From assembly GCF_020866925.1 (NCBI RefSeq), contig NZ_JAJGAK010000001.1, positions 310,001 to 374,000 on the forward strand: a stretch of 64,000 bases of DNA, given 5' to 3'. Source of the stretch: Noviluteimonas lactosilytica (lineage in GTDB: Bacteria; Pseudomonadota; Gammaproteobacteria; Xanthomonadales; Xanthomonadaceae). This document shows, piece by piece, positions 33,418 to 41,446 of the stretch. The translations under genes and the position numbers were made by a program. Below the pieces are notes generated by a model. It did not search any database. It was not told where the DNA came from and worked only from the letters and a program-made list of their open reading frames with translations. How positions within the stretch are numbered: the stretch's first letter is position 1; every line of letters begins with the position of its first letter.

Positions 33418-33570
33418 GCGGGAAACGGGAAACGAAGAGCGGGAAACGGGAGTCAACCCGCACCGCCACCGATTTTCCGATTAGCCGAAGGACGTTCTTC
33501 GACTCGTCGTCGCGCTCCGCCGCGACGACGCCGCCCTCCCTTTTCCCGCTTCTTGTTTCCCGTTTCCCCG
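33418..33570. repeat. GGGAAAC heptamer element B inside the efflux operon
   Basis: An inverted-repeat element of about 150 bp between the adaptor and pump genes. The left end has GGGAAAC units and the right end has GTTTCCC and related units. Its centre contains a perfect 10-bp hairpin CGTCGTCGCG-CTCCGC-CGCGACGACG (about 33506-33531). It separates two genes that must be co-expressed, so it could attenuate, stabilise or process the transcript. Part of its sequence continues up to the pump's ribosome-binding site (CCCCGGAG at about 33566-33573). Confidence 0.85.
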
Positions 33571-33578
33571 GAGCCCCC

Positions 33579-36500
33579 ATGGACTTCTCCAAATTCTTCA
33601 TCGACCGGCCGATCTTCGCCGCCGTGCTGTCGATCGTGATCTTCGCGGCGGGGCTGATCGCCATCCCGCAGTTGCCGATCAGCGAGTATCCCGAAGTCGT
33701 GCCGCCGTCGGTCGTCGTGCGCACGGTGTACCCGGGTGCGAACCCGAAGGTGATCGCCGAAACCGTGGCCACGCCACTGGAAGAAGCGATCAACGGCGTC
33801 GAGGACATGATGTATTTCAAGTCCGTCGCCGGTTCCGACGGCGTGCTGCAGATGACGGTCACCTTCAAGCCCGGCACGGATCCCGACGACGCCGCGGTCA
33901 AGGTGCAGAACCGCGTCGCGCAGGCGCTCGCGCGCTTGCCGGAAGACGTGCGCCGCCAGGGCGTGTCGACGCAGAAGCAGTCGCCGACGTTCCTGATGGT
34001 CGTGCACCTGGTCTCGAAGGACGGCAAGTACGACACGCTCTACCTGCGCAACTACATGCGCCTGCACGTCAAGGATGAAATCGCGAAGATCCCCGGCGTC
34101 GGCGAAGCGCACCAGTTCGGCGGCGGCGACTACGCGATGCGCCTCTGGCTCGACCCGGACCGCATCGCCGCACGCGGTATGACCGCGGGCGACGTGTTGC
34201 GCGCCGTGCGCGAGCAGAACATCCAGGTCTCCGCCGGCCAGCTCGGCGCCGAACCGATGCCCAACGGCAGCGACTTCCTCACGCCGATCAACGCGCAGGG
34301 TCGCCTGCGTTCGGTCGACGAGTTCAAGGCGGTCGTGCTGAAGTCGGGCGAAGACGGCGAGGTCGTGCGCCTCGGCGACGTGGCGCGCGTCGAACTCGCT
34401 TCCGGCGACTACACGCTGCGCGCGCGACTGGACGGCCAGAACGCCGCGGCGATGGGCGTCTTCCAGGCGCCGGGCGCGAACGCTCTGGCGATCCGCGACC
34501 AGGTGGTCGCGAAGATGGACGAGCTGCAGAAGCGCTTCCCGCCGGGCGTCGAATACCACACGGTGTACGACACCACGATCTTCGTCCGCGATTCGATCAA
34601 GGCCGTCGTGAGCACGCTGCTCGAAGCGACGCTGCTGGTCGTGCTCGTCGTGATCCTGTTCCTGCAGACCTGGCGCGCATCGATCATCCCGCTGATCGCG
34701 GTGCCGGTGTCGGTCGTCGGTACGTTCGCCGCGCTGCACCTGCTCGGCTTCTCGATCAATACGCTGACGTTGTTCGGCCTGGTGCTCGCGATCGGCATCG
34801 TGGTCGACGACGCGATCGTGGTCGTGGAAAACGTCGAACGCCACATCGAGGAAGGCGCGACGCCGCTGAAGGCCGCGCATCTTGCGATGAAGGAAGTCTC
34901 TGGTCCGATCATCGCGATCGCGCTCGTGCTGTGTGCGGTGTTCGTGCCGATGGCGTTCCTCACGGGCGTCACGGGCCAGTTCTACAAGCAGTTCGCGGTG
35001 ACCATCGCCATCTCGACGGTGATCTCGGCGATCAACTCGCTCACGCTGTCGCCGGCGCTGGCCGCCCGCCTGCTGCGTCCGCACGACGCGCCGAAGGACG
35101 CGTTGTCGCGTGGCATGGATCGCGCGTTCGGCTGGATCTTCCGTCCGTTCAACCGCTTCTTCCACCGCAGCTCCGAGGGCTACCAGCGCAACGTCGGTCG
35201 CCTGCTCGGTCGACGCGGTCGCGTGTTCGGCGTGTACGCGGTGCTGCTGGTCGCAACGGCGTTCGTGTTCCAGTGGGTGCCGGCCGGCTTCATTCCGACG
35301 CAGGACAAGCTGTACCTGATCGCGGGCGTGAAGATGCCGGAAGGCTCGTCGATCGAACGCACCGACGCTGCGCTGAAGAAGGTCGCCGAAGCCGCGCGCA
35401 GCATCGAGGGCGTGGGCCACGAGGTCGCGTTCCCGGGCCTGAACCCGCTGCAGTTCACCAACACCCCGAACAGCGGCGTCGTGTTCTTCCCGCTCAAGCC
35501 GTTCGACGAGCGCAAGCTGTCGGCGAAGGAAATCAACGACCAGCTCAACGCCAAGCTCGCCGGGATCCAGGAAGGCTTCGCGTTCGCGCTGATGCCGCCG
35601 CCGATCCTCGGCCTCGGCAACGGCCAGGGCTACTCGCTGTTCGTCGAAGACCGCGCCAACCTCGGTTACGGCGCGCTGCAGAACGCCGTGCAGGCCGTGC
35701 AGGGCACCGCCGCGCAGACGCCGGGCCTCGGCTATCCGATCACGAGCTACCAGGCCAACGTGCCGCAGCTCGACGCGGAAGTCGATCGCGTGAAGGCCAA
35801 GGCGCAGGGCGTGCCGCTCACCGAACTGTTCGACACGCTGCAGACGTACCTCGGTTCGTCTTACGTCAACGACTTCAACATGTTCGGTCGGACGTGGCAG
35901 GTGATCGCGCAGGCCGACGGCCCGTACCGCGACAACGTCGAAGACATCGCCAAGCTGCGCACGCGCAACATCCACGGCGAGATGGTGCCGATCGGTTCGA
36001 TGGTCACGATCAAGCAGACCTACGGCCCCGACCCGGTGCTGCGCTTCAACGGGTATCCGGCGGCCGACCTTCTCGGCGGCTACGACCCGCGCACGATGTC
36101 CTCGGGCGAAGCCATGGAGAAGGTCACCGAAATCGCCGGCCAGGTGTTGCCGAACGGCATGGGCTTCGACTGGAGCGACCTGAGCTACCAGCAGGCGACG
36201 CAGGGCAAGGCCGCGCTGATCGTGTTCCCGCTCGCCGTGTTGCTCGCCTTCCTCGTGCTCGCCGCGCTGTATGAAAGCTGGACGCTGCCGCTGGCCGTGA
36301 TCCTGATCGTGCCGATGACGCTGCTGTCCGCGCTGGTCGGCGTGAAGCTCACCGGCGGCGACAACAACGTGTTCGTGCAGGTCGGCCTGGTCGTGCTGAT
36401 GGGCCTGGCGTGCAAGAACGCGATCCTGATCGTCGAGTTCGCCCGCGAGTTGGAGTTGCAGGGCAAGAGCATCGTCGAAGCCGCGCTCGAAGCGTGCCGC

Positions 36501-36746
36501 CTGCGACTGCGCCCGATCGTCATGACCTCGATCGCCTTCATCGCCGGCACGATCCCGCTGGTCCTCTCGCACGGCGCGGGCGCGGAAGTGCGCTCGGTCA
36601 CCGGCATCACGGTGTTCGCGGGGATGCTCGGCGTCACGCTGTTCGGCCTGTTCCTCACGCCGGTGTTCTACGTCGCGCTGCGCAAGCTCGTGACGCGCAA
36701 GCACCCCGGCGCCGCTCCCGCGCATTTCGTCGAAGCGGAAGCCTGA
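33579..36746 (+). CDS. RND multidrug efflux pump permease (HAE1, MexF-like)
   Basis: A 1055-residue proton-driven inner-membrane pump of the HAE1 RND class. The start MDFSKFFIDRPIFAAVLSIV is typical of MexF/OqxB-type pumps. Two repeats of six helices each flank two large periplasmic loops. The proton-relay aspartates Asp410 and Asp411 are seen in AIGIVVDDAIVVVENVER, and LVVLMGLACKNAILIVEFAR in the second half carries the lysine partner. It exports drugs or metabolites through the adaptor at 32215 and the channel at 37513. Pump sequence is complete. The drug range cannot be inferred. Confidence 0.95.
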   Translation: MDFSKFFIDRPIFAAVLSIVIFAAGLIAIPQLPISEYPEVVPPSVVVRTVYPGANPKVIAETVATPLEEAINGVEDMMYFKSVAGSDGVLQMTVTFKPGTDPDDAAVKVQNRVAQALARLPEDVRRQGVSTQKQSPTFLMVVHLVSKDGKYDTLYLRNYMRLHVKDEIAKIPGVGEAHQFGGGDYAMRLWLDPDRIAARGMTAGDVLRAVREQNIQVSAGQLGAEPMPNGSDFLTPINAQGRLRSVDEFKAVVLKSGEDGEVVRLGDVARVELASGDYTLRARLDGQNAAAMGVFQAPGANALAIRDQVVAKMDELQKRFPPGVEYHTVYDTTIFVRDSIKAVVSTLLEATLLVVLVVILFLQTWRASIIPLIAVPVSVVGTFAALHLLGFSINTLTLFGLVLAIGIVVDDAIVVVENVERHIEEGATPLKAAHLAMKEVSGPIIAIALVLCAVFVPMAFLTGVTGQFYKQFAVTIAISTVISAINSLTLSPALAARLLRPHDAPKDALSRGMDRAFGWIFRPFNRFFHRSSEGYQRNVGRLLGRRGRVFGVYAVLLVATAFVFQWVPAGFIPTQDKLYLIAGVKMPEGSSIERTDAALKKVAEAARSIEGVGHEVAFPGLNPLQFTNTPNSGVVFFPLKPFDERKLSAKEINDQLNAKLAGIQEGFAFALMPPPILGLGNGQGYSLFVEDRANLGYGALQNAVQAVQGTAAQTPGLGYPITSYQANVPQLDAEVDRVKAKAQGVPLTELFDTLQTYLGSSYVNDFNMFGRTWQVIAQADGPYRDNVEDIAKLRTRNIHGEMVPIGSMVTIKQTYGPDPVLRFNGYPAADLLGGYDPRTMSSGEAMEKVTEIAGQVLPNGMGFDWSDLSYQQATQGKAALIVFPLAVLLAFLVLAALYESWTLPLAVILIVPMTLLSALVGVKLTGGDNNVFVQVGLVVLMGLACKNAILIVEFARELELQGKSIVEAALEACRLRLRPIVMTSIAFIAGTIPLVLSHGAGAEVRSVTGITVFAGMLGVTLFGLFLTPVFYVALRKLVTRKHPGAAPAHFVEAEA

Positions 36747-36778
36747 TCCCTCATTCGTGACTCATTAGGAGAACGCAC

Positions 36779-37516
36779 ATGTCTGCCAACACCCGCGACA
36801 AGGTCGCCCTCGTCACCGGCGCGACCCGCGGCATCGGCCTGGAAACCGCGCGCCAGCTTGCGAATGCAGGCGTGCACGTCCTGCTCGGCGGTCGCGACCG
36901 CGACAAGGCGGTCGCCGCCGCGCTGCAACTGCAGGCCGAAGGCCTGTCGGTCGAAGCGATCGCGATCGACGTCGCCAACGACGACAGCATCGCCAACGCG
37001 GCGAAGGAAGTCGCGAGCAAGCACGGGCGCCTCGACATCCTCGTCAACAACGCCGGCGTGTTCCTCGACGACGCGCAGCGCAAGCCGTCGGAGCAGTCGC
37101 TCGCGATGTGGCGCCAGACGTTCGACACCAACGTGTTCGGCGTCGTCGCGACCACGCAGGCGTTCCTGCCGCTGCTGAAGCGGGCGCCGGCCGCGCGCAT
37201 CGTCAACGTTTCGAGCCTGCTCGGTTCGATCGCGGCGAACAACGACCCGGCCTCGGGCGTATACGACATCAAGCTGCCCGCCTACAACGTATCGAAGAGC
37301 GCGGTGAACGCGTGGACCGTGCAGCTCGCGCACGAACTGCGCGACACCAACGTCAAGGTCAACGCCGTGCATCCGGGTTCGGTGAAGACCGACATGAACG
37401 CCGGCGGCGAACTCGCCGTGCAGGACGGCGCGCGCACCAGCGTGCGCATGGCGCTGATCGACGAGACCGGCCCGAACGGCGGCTTCGTTTACTTCGAGGA
37501 GAAGCTCCCGTGGTGA
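36779..37516 (+). CDS. Short-chain dehydrogenase/reductase
   Basis: A 245-residue classical SDR. The cofactor motif VTGATRGIGLETARQLANAG is at residues 13-32, NNAGVF near 89-94, the catalytic serine in IVNVSSLLGS and the pair YNVSK near 167-171. It is close to SDRs that reduce ketones or aldehydes with NADPH; the R in TGATRG and following RDRDK favours NADP(H). The gene lies 32 bp after the pump and its stop overlaps the channel gene (GTGA), so it is within the efflux operon, unusual for an RND set. It may modify an effluxed or toxic compound (inference). Confidence 0.9.
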   Translation: MSANTRDKVALVTGATRGIGLETARQLANAGVHVLLGGRDRDKAVAAALQLQAEGLSVEAIAIDVANDDSIANAAKEVASKHGRLDILVNNAGVFLDDAQRKPSEQSLAMWRQTFDTNVFGVVATTQAFLPLLKRAPAARIVNVSSLLGSIAANNDPASGVYDIKLPAYNVSKSAVNAWTVQLAHELRDTNVKVNAVHPGSVKTDMNAGGELAVQDGARTSVRMALIDETGPNGGFVYFEEKLPW

Positions 37517-38970
37517 TCCCTGCCCGTCTTGCACTCACCGCATTGAGCGTGGCGCTGCTCGCAGCGTGCACCGTCGGCCCGGATTACGTGCGGCCGACGC
37601 CGCAGGAACCGGCGGCGTTTGCGCGCGCTCCCACCGCGGCCGAACTGGCATCGCTGCCCGAAGCCGCCCCCGCGGGCGATGCGTTCTGGGAACGCTTCGG
37701 CGACGCGCAACTCACCGCGCTCGTCGAAGAAGCCCTCAATGCGAACCACGACCTGCGCATCGCGCTCTCGCGCTACGACCGCGCGAACGCGTTGCTGCGC
37801 GGCGCACGCTTCGACCAGATCCCGACGATCACCGCGCAGGCGAACGCCAGCGAAGCGAACCTCAGCGCCGACCAGGCGCCGGGCCTGTCGAGCGACGCAC
37901 GCGACGGCATCAAGTCGTACGACGCCGGCGTCGTCGCCGCGTGGGAACTCGACCTGTGGGGCCGCGTGCGCCGCAACGTCGAATCCAACCGCGCCAACGT
38001 CGAAGCCAACGCGCACGAACTCGCCGCGTTGCAGGTCGCGATCGTGGGCGACGTCGCACGCAGCTACTTCGAACTGCGCGGCCTGCAGGAACGCCTGCGC
38101 GTGGCCCGCAACAACGCCGAGAACCAACGCGAAACCCTGCGCCTGGTGAAGGTGCGTTACGACGCCGGCCGCGGCACCGAGTTCGACACCTCGCGCGCCA
38201 ACGCGCAACTCGAAGCGACGCTCGCCAACGTGCCCGCACTCGAAGCGCAAGTCGCGTTCGCACAACATCGCATCGCGGTACTCACCGGACAGACGCCGGA
38301 TGCGCTGATCGCCGAACTCGACCCGCCCGTTCCCCTCCCCGCCCTGCCCGAACGCATCGACGCCGGCACACCGGGCGACCTGCTGCGCCGCCGCCCCGAC
38401 GTCGCCGCTGCCGAACAGCGCCTGCACTCGGCGACCGCGCGCATCGGCGTCGTCACCGCCGACCTGTTCCCGCGCTTCACCCTCGGCGGCCTGCTCGGCA
38501 CGCAGGCGGGCGATGCGGGCGCATTGTTCGAAGGCGGCAGCGCCACCGGCCTCGTCGCGCTCGGCATCGACTGGTCGTTCCTCGACGCCGGCCGCGTGCG
38601 CGCACGCATCGCCGCCGCCGACGCGGACGCCGAAGGCGAACTGGCCCGCTACCGCCAAATCGTCCTCCTCGCCCTGGAAGACACCGAGAACGCGCTGATC
38701 CGCCAGGCCCGCGCGCGCACCGAAGACCAGCATCGCGAACAGGCGGCGATCGACAGCACCAACGCCGCGCGCATCGCACGCGTGCGCTATGAAGCCGGCG
38801 CGGTGGATCTGTTCGAAGTGCTCGATGCGGAGCGGCAGCAACTGGAAGCGCAGGATGCGTTCGCGGCTGCGCGGACGCGGAGTGCGGTCAGTGTGGTGGC
38901 GCTCTATCGCGCGCTGGCCGGTGGATGGCCGGGGAAGATGCCGTTGCGTGAGAAGATTGCGAATAACTGA
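37513..38970 (+). CDS. Outer-membrane efflux lipoprotein (OprM/NodT-type)
   Basis: A 485-residue TolC-like channel component. The lipobox LLAAC gives Cys19, followed by TVGPDYVRP, the classic opening of the OprM/NodT family. Two homologous halves of long helices follow, with DQIPTITAQANASEANLSAD in the first and TADLFPRFTLGGLLGTQAGD in the second. GTG 37513 overlaps the SDR stop; an adjacent in-frame GTG (37510) is equivalent. It completes the tripartite pump with the adaptor and permease. A weak GC-rich hairpin (about 38978-39000) with T-rich sequence after it may end the operon. Confidence 0.93.
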   Translation: MIPARLALTALSVALLAACTVGPDYVRPTPQEPAAFARAPTAAELASLPEAAPAGDAFWERFGDAQLTALVEEALNANHDLRIALSRYDRANALLRGARFDQIPTITAQANASEANLSADQAPGLSSDARDGIKSYDAGVVAAWELDLWGRVRRNVESNRANVEANAHELAALQVAIVGDVARSYFELRGLQERLRVARNNAENQRETLRLVKVRYDAGRGTEFDTSRANAQLEATLANVPALEAQVAFAQHRIAVLTGQTPDALIAELDPPVPLPALPERIDAGTPGDLLRRRPDVAAAEQRLHSATARIGVVTADLFPRFTLGGLLGTQAGDAGALFEGGSATGLVALGIDWSFLDAGRVRARIAAADADAEGELARYRQIVLLALEDTENALIRQARARTEDQHREQAAIDSTNAARIARVRYEAGAVDLFEVLDAERQQLEAQDAFAAARTRSAVSVVALYRALAGGWPGKMPLREKIANN

Positions 38971-39069
38971 TGGATCGGGAGGCCTGCAGCGATGCGGGCC
39001 TTCTGCTTGAGGGCGGCGCTTCTGTCGTTAGTCCACCGCGTGTTTGCGCGTGGCATCGGTGCCGTCGCG

Positions 39070-39207
39070 TTAGACCCCACCTTTTAGCCGCTCCATGAAC
39101 TCTCTGTTTCCGTAAACAACCGTTCGAAGTTCAGTGTTCTGGGTGGCGAGGAGTTCGCGCGTTGTTCCATTAGACCGAATCAGACTCGAACAGCCCTGAG
39201 ATCGCAT
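39070..39207 (-). pseudogene. Short coding-like frame, possible gene remnant or small protein
   Basis: A 45-codon frame with a stop at 39070-39072, reading TRELLATQNTELRTVVYGNR then EFMERLKGGV at its end. The composition looks protein-like, but the frame starts inside the 39170 gene (ATG at 39205-39207) and is preceded by a TAG. It may be the tail of a lost gene or a real small protein. No family was recognised. Confidence 0.3.
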
Positions 39208-39472
39208 CTACGAGGTTATCGAAGTCAGCGACAATATTCATCGCGCAGACCCGAAGGTTTATGAGTTCCGCAATCAGGCTTTCGTCATCCTCCGAGTCCA
39301 TTGCTTGTTGCGCGCGATGCAATGCTGCTTCGAACGCAACGTGAGCCGCTTCGAAGCCTGCACGTCTACCTGCCTCTTCAGCCAATTCGGCCAACTGACT
39401 AGCCGAGTACTTCCCTCCGCGCTGCGCGAGCGTTAGCACAAACTGATACGCCTTTGGGATATCGGCAGTCAT
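39170..39472 (-). CDS. Small acidic helical protein, immunity-island gene
   Basis: A 100-residue soluble protein, rich in alanine and acidic residues (SEDDESLIAELINLR, ending AISGLFESDSV) and predicted mostly helical. I do not recognise a family. It is the farthest downstream of a set of minus-strand genes behind an Rhs locus and shares the lower-GC, irregular codon style of the island. An immunity or orphan role is inferred from position only. Stop codon region overlaps the short frame at 39070-39207. Confidence 0.6.
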   Translation of the reverse strand: MTADIPKAYQFVLTLAQRGGKYSASQLAELAEEAGRRAGFEAAHVAFEAALHRAQQAMDSEDDESLIAELINLRVCAMNIVADFDNLVDAISGLFESDSV

Positions 39473-39523
39473 TGGTTCTCGAGCCTCCTTCCTTCCCTGA
39501 TCGCCGCTTGGGTTTCCAATTCA

Positions 39524-40219
39524 TTAATCCGCGAGGAAGGCTGTGATCAGTGAATTGAACTTGGACCTTTCAAAAATCAGGTCGACTGACATCTCTTGAT
39601 CGTCAAAGGCTCCGCTGCAGCGCACCAAGATACGGTCACCACGGCATATGCAATTTGCAGCGCGAGACCAATCAATTGACGCACCGTCAGGAGCAAACGA
39701 TGAAGAATACGTGCTTCGAACGAACTCGCTGTCGGTCGTTGGAGCCTCTTCGGACAGAAACAGAAATCCAGATTGTGTCTTGCGGACCCACTCGGAGGCT
39801 GCTCGAACATGCGCGCGATCCAGTCTCGCAACAACTGCATATCGAATGCCGCGCTCCGAGACTACCTCTATCTCTTCTGACTGCACGCCAATCGATCCCA
39901 GGTCCAGTGACTCGTTCTTCCAGAAGCGCTTGTGCCTCACCGCCGCACTGTTTTGTCGCCACCCGCTAGTTGCTCCAAAGAACGTCCATTGAAGCCTGCC
40001 AAGCACCGGGCTTACGAACTGCCTCCTGATCAAGTAGTCCACGACATTCGCCGTGAGCTCACTCCATTGCTGGGCATCGCTTCGCGCAACAACAAGAGAT
40101 ACGCCAGCAAGCTCGCGGTCATTCGGACGTTCGCGCTGCAGTGCAACGATGTCGTTCGCCACCCGGAGATCAGGCGCGAAATGGACTGCAATGCCGCTGC
40201 TAATTCTTTGGATAGTCAT
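39524..40219 (-). CDS. Hypothetical protein, Rhs-island
   Basis: A 231-residue soluble protein without a recognised family. It begins MTIQRISSGIAVHFAPDLRV and has mixed alpha/beta character with a central GLFLSE-like strand (GFLFLSEEAPTTDSEFVRST) and a cysteine pair in NCICRGDRILVRCSG. There is no signal peptide or membrane segment. It follows the DUF2247-like gene (61 bp gap) and precedes the small acidic gene (51 bp gap) on the same strand. By analogy with neighbours it may be an immunity or orphan gene, but nothing in the sequence proves it. Confidence 0.6.
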   Translation of the reverse strand: MTIQRISSGIAVHFAPDLRVANDIVALQRERPNDRELAGVSLVVARSDAQQWSELTANVVDYLIRRQFVSPVLGRLQWTFFGATSGWRQNSAAVRHKRFWKNESLDLGSIGVQSEEIEVVSERGIRYAVVARLDRAHVRAASEWVRKTQSGFLFLSEEAPTTDSEFVRSTYSSSFAPDGASIDWSRAANCICRGDRILVRCSGAFDDQEMSVDLIFERSKFNSLITAFLAD

Positions 40220-40280
40220 GATGTCGGCCGGCTTCGTCGCTGAAGTGCGGGACCTCGACGCCCCCCGAAGCCATTACTCT

Positions 40281-40802
40281 TTAATCGCTTGCATCGACAC
40301 CGGTATCGAATCCGTGTGCTTGCAGGTACTGGACCCAAAGCCGGTGCGAGCGCTGCAAATTTTCCTGATGGGAGTGCGTCAATGGTTCGTATCCATCAGA
40401 AGGGGGCATGAAGCGCACGAATCCTTCAATCTCTTCCGGATAGCCGAAGTCCGCGTAAATGACCTCGATATCAGCGAACGCATCTTCGACTTCGTTCCGT
40501 CGCAAGTACAAATCGGCCAACACCAAGAAAAGCCAAACCTGCTGATCCCGGCCCACCTCGGTGGGCATTTCCTGATCCGCCAGCTGTTTAGCCAATCCTT
40601 CCGACTCATGAGCTTCAACGGCCGACAGCCCTGCCAACTCGATCTCGTAGGCCTTCTCGGATCCCTGCACCAACTTGTCGCCAGCGAGGTCCTTTAACGC
40701 CTCCCAGCGAATCAAGCCGTGTTGATATCCCCAATAGGCCTCTCGCCACGTCAGGGAAACGAGTGAGCGCACAAACTCATAATCTAATGCCCTGTTAGTC
40801 AT
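40281..40802 (-). CDS. DUF2247-like protein, probable immunity protein
   Basis: A 173-residue soluble protein. Its N-terminal third (LVSLTWREAYWGYQHGLIRW) resembles the DUF2247 family, where a W-R-E-x-x-W-G-Y pattern recurs. DUF2247 proteins commonly sit in polymorphic-toxin immunity clusters. The middle (QVWLFLVLADLYLRRNEVED) is helical. The assignment is from memory of the pattern, not a profile search. It lies 51 bp after a DUF2185 pseudogene, which supports the immunity setting. Confidence 0.6.
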   Translation of the reverse strand: MTNRALDYEFVRSLVSLTWREAYWGYQHGLIRWEALKDLAGDKLVQGSEKAYEIELAGLSAVEAHESEGLAKQLADQEMPTEVGRDQQVWLFLVLADLYLRRNEVEDAFADIEVIYADFGYPEEIEGFVRFMPPSDGYEPLTHSHQENLQRSHRLWVQYLQAHGFDTGVDASD

Positions 40803-40853
40803 TGGAAACGGTCTCGCTCCTCTGGAGCGGGAGGACGGCCAAGCTGAGGCCGT

Positions 40854-41024
40854 CTACGACCCTGCAAAAAAGCGCCATCCACTGTCCACCGAATCCTCAG
40901 GATCTTCTCGATAGCAGTATCCAACCTTTGCATCGTCGACGGTAATCCTGTCCGACGCGATGCAACTCCCCTAGCCAACAGCCACAGGTCGAATTTGGTC
41001 GCCCACAAGTCGAAACTCTTTCAT
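40854..41024 (-). pseudogene. DUF2185-like immunity gene remnant (amber codon, truncated)
   Basis: A decayed copy of the DUF2185/Imm33-like family. One continuous frame from ATG 41024 reads MKEFRLVGDQIRPVAVG, then a TAG (40971-40973), then GSCIASDRITVDDAKVGYCY and REDPEDSVDSGWRFFAGS before a second TAG (40854-40856). The pattern CIAS-D-ITV...VGY-YRE-P...DSGWRFF-G is the core of that family, and the N-terminal part fits its usual start. Intact members run about 50 residues further. One premature stop and loss of the C-terminal half make it non-functional unless the amber is read through. It occupies most of the otherwise gene-free 40803-41141 stretch. Confidence 0.7.
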
Positions 41025-41141
41025 GGTTGTCGCAGCCTACTTGTCCAGCATTCTCTTCGTTGCGCCAGATCGCGTTGCGTAAATTGCGACGCGCGGCCGT
41101 TGGCGCCAAAACACTGGCCGACTAGTCAATTGGAGCCAAAT

Positions 41142-41438
41142 TTAGAACATGCCCACGTCAGGGTCGTCGACTTGTTCATAACCCAAGGGGAACCAAACTC
41201 CCCTGGTAGTGACCAGCCCCATATTCGGAATCACGTGCCCCGCATCCAACTGTAAAACATCGACATCCTCGATTACCTCATCGACGACCAATGGAGCGGG
41301 ACGTCCAGCAAAAACGAGTCTGTGCAGAATTTCGATGGCATCCGTACGGTCGAATGCAGTTACACCGCACCCCAATGCCAACGGTGAATACTGGGGACGT
41401 GGCGAAAAAGTGAACCAAAAGCGCCGAAGGGTTTTCAT
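41142..41438 (-). CDS. Putative immunity protein for the orphan Rhs tail
   Basis: A 98-residue small protein (MKTLRRFWFTFSPRPQYSPL...), with a RFWFTF strand at the start, the acidic DEVIEDVDVLQLDAGHVIPN stretch and a C-terminal acidic end. I recognise it only as a conserved small protein of the kind found directly after Rhs genes. ATG 41438 is 8 bp beyond the stop of the orphan Rhs fragment; an overlapping GTG (41450) is also in frame. Immunity against that fragment's toxin tail is inferred by position. Confidence 0.6.
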   Translation of the reverse strand: MKTLRRFWFTFSPRPQYSPLALGCGVTAFDRTDAIEILHRLVFAGRPAPLVVDEVIEDVDVLQLDAGHVIPNMGLVTTRGVWFPLGYEQVDDPDVGMF

Positions 41439-41446
41439 TCGATTCC

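Noticed and set aside
33453-36725. Long open frame (over 1000 codons) on the minus strand opposite the RND pump gene
   Set aside because: Its protein is made of R, H, D, E and A runs with no domain, the usual antisense shadow of a high-GC gene. The plus-strand frame is a complete conserved pump.
38978-39010. Possible terminator after the efflux channel gene
   Set aside because: The GGCCTGC/GCGGGCC stem has a G-T pair and only a short mixed T stretch follows; too weak to list as a terminator.
40799-41109. Overlapping minus-strand frames of about 70 codons as two separate genes
   Set aside because: They are alternate frames of the DUF2185-like remnant at 40854-41024, which explains the region better.
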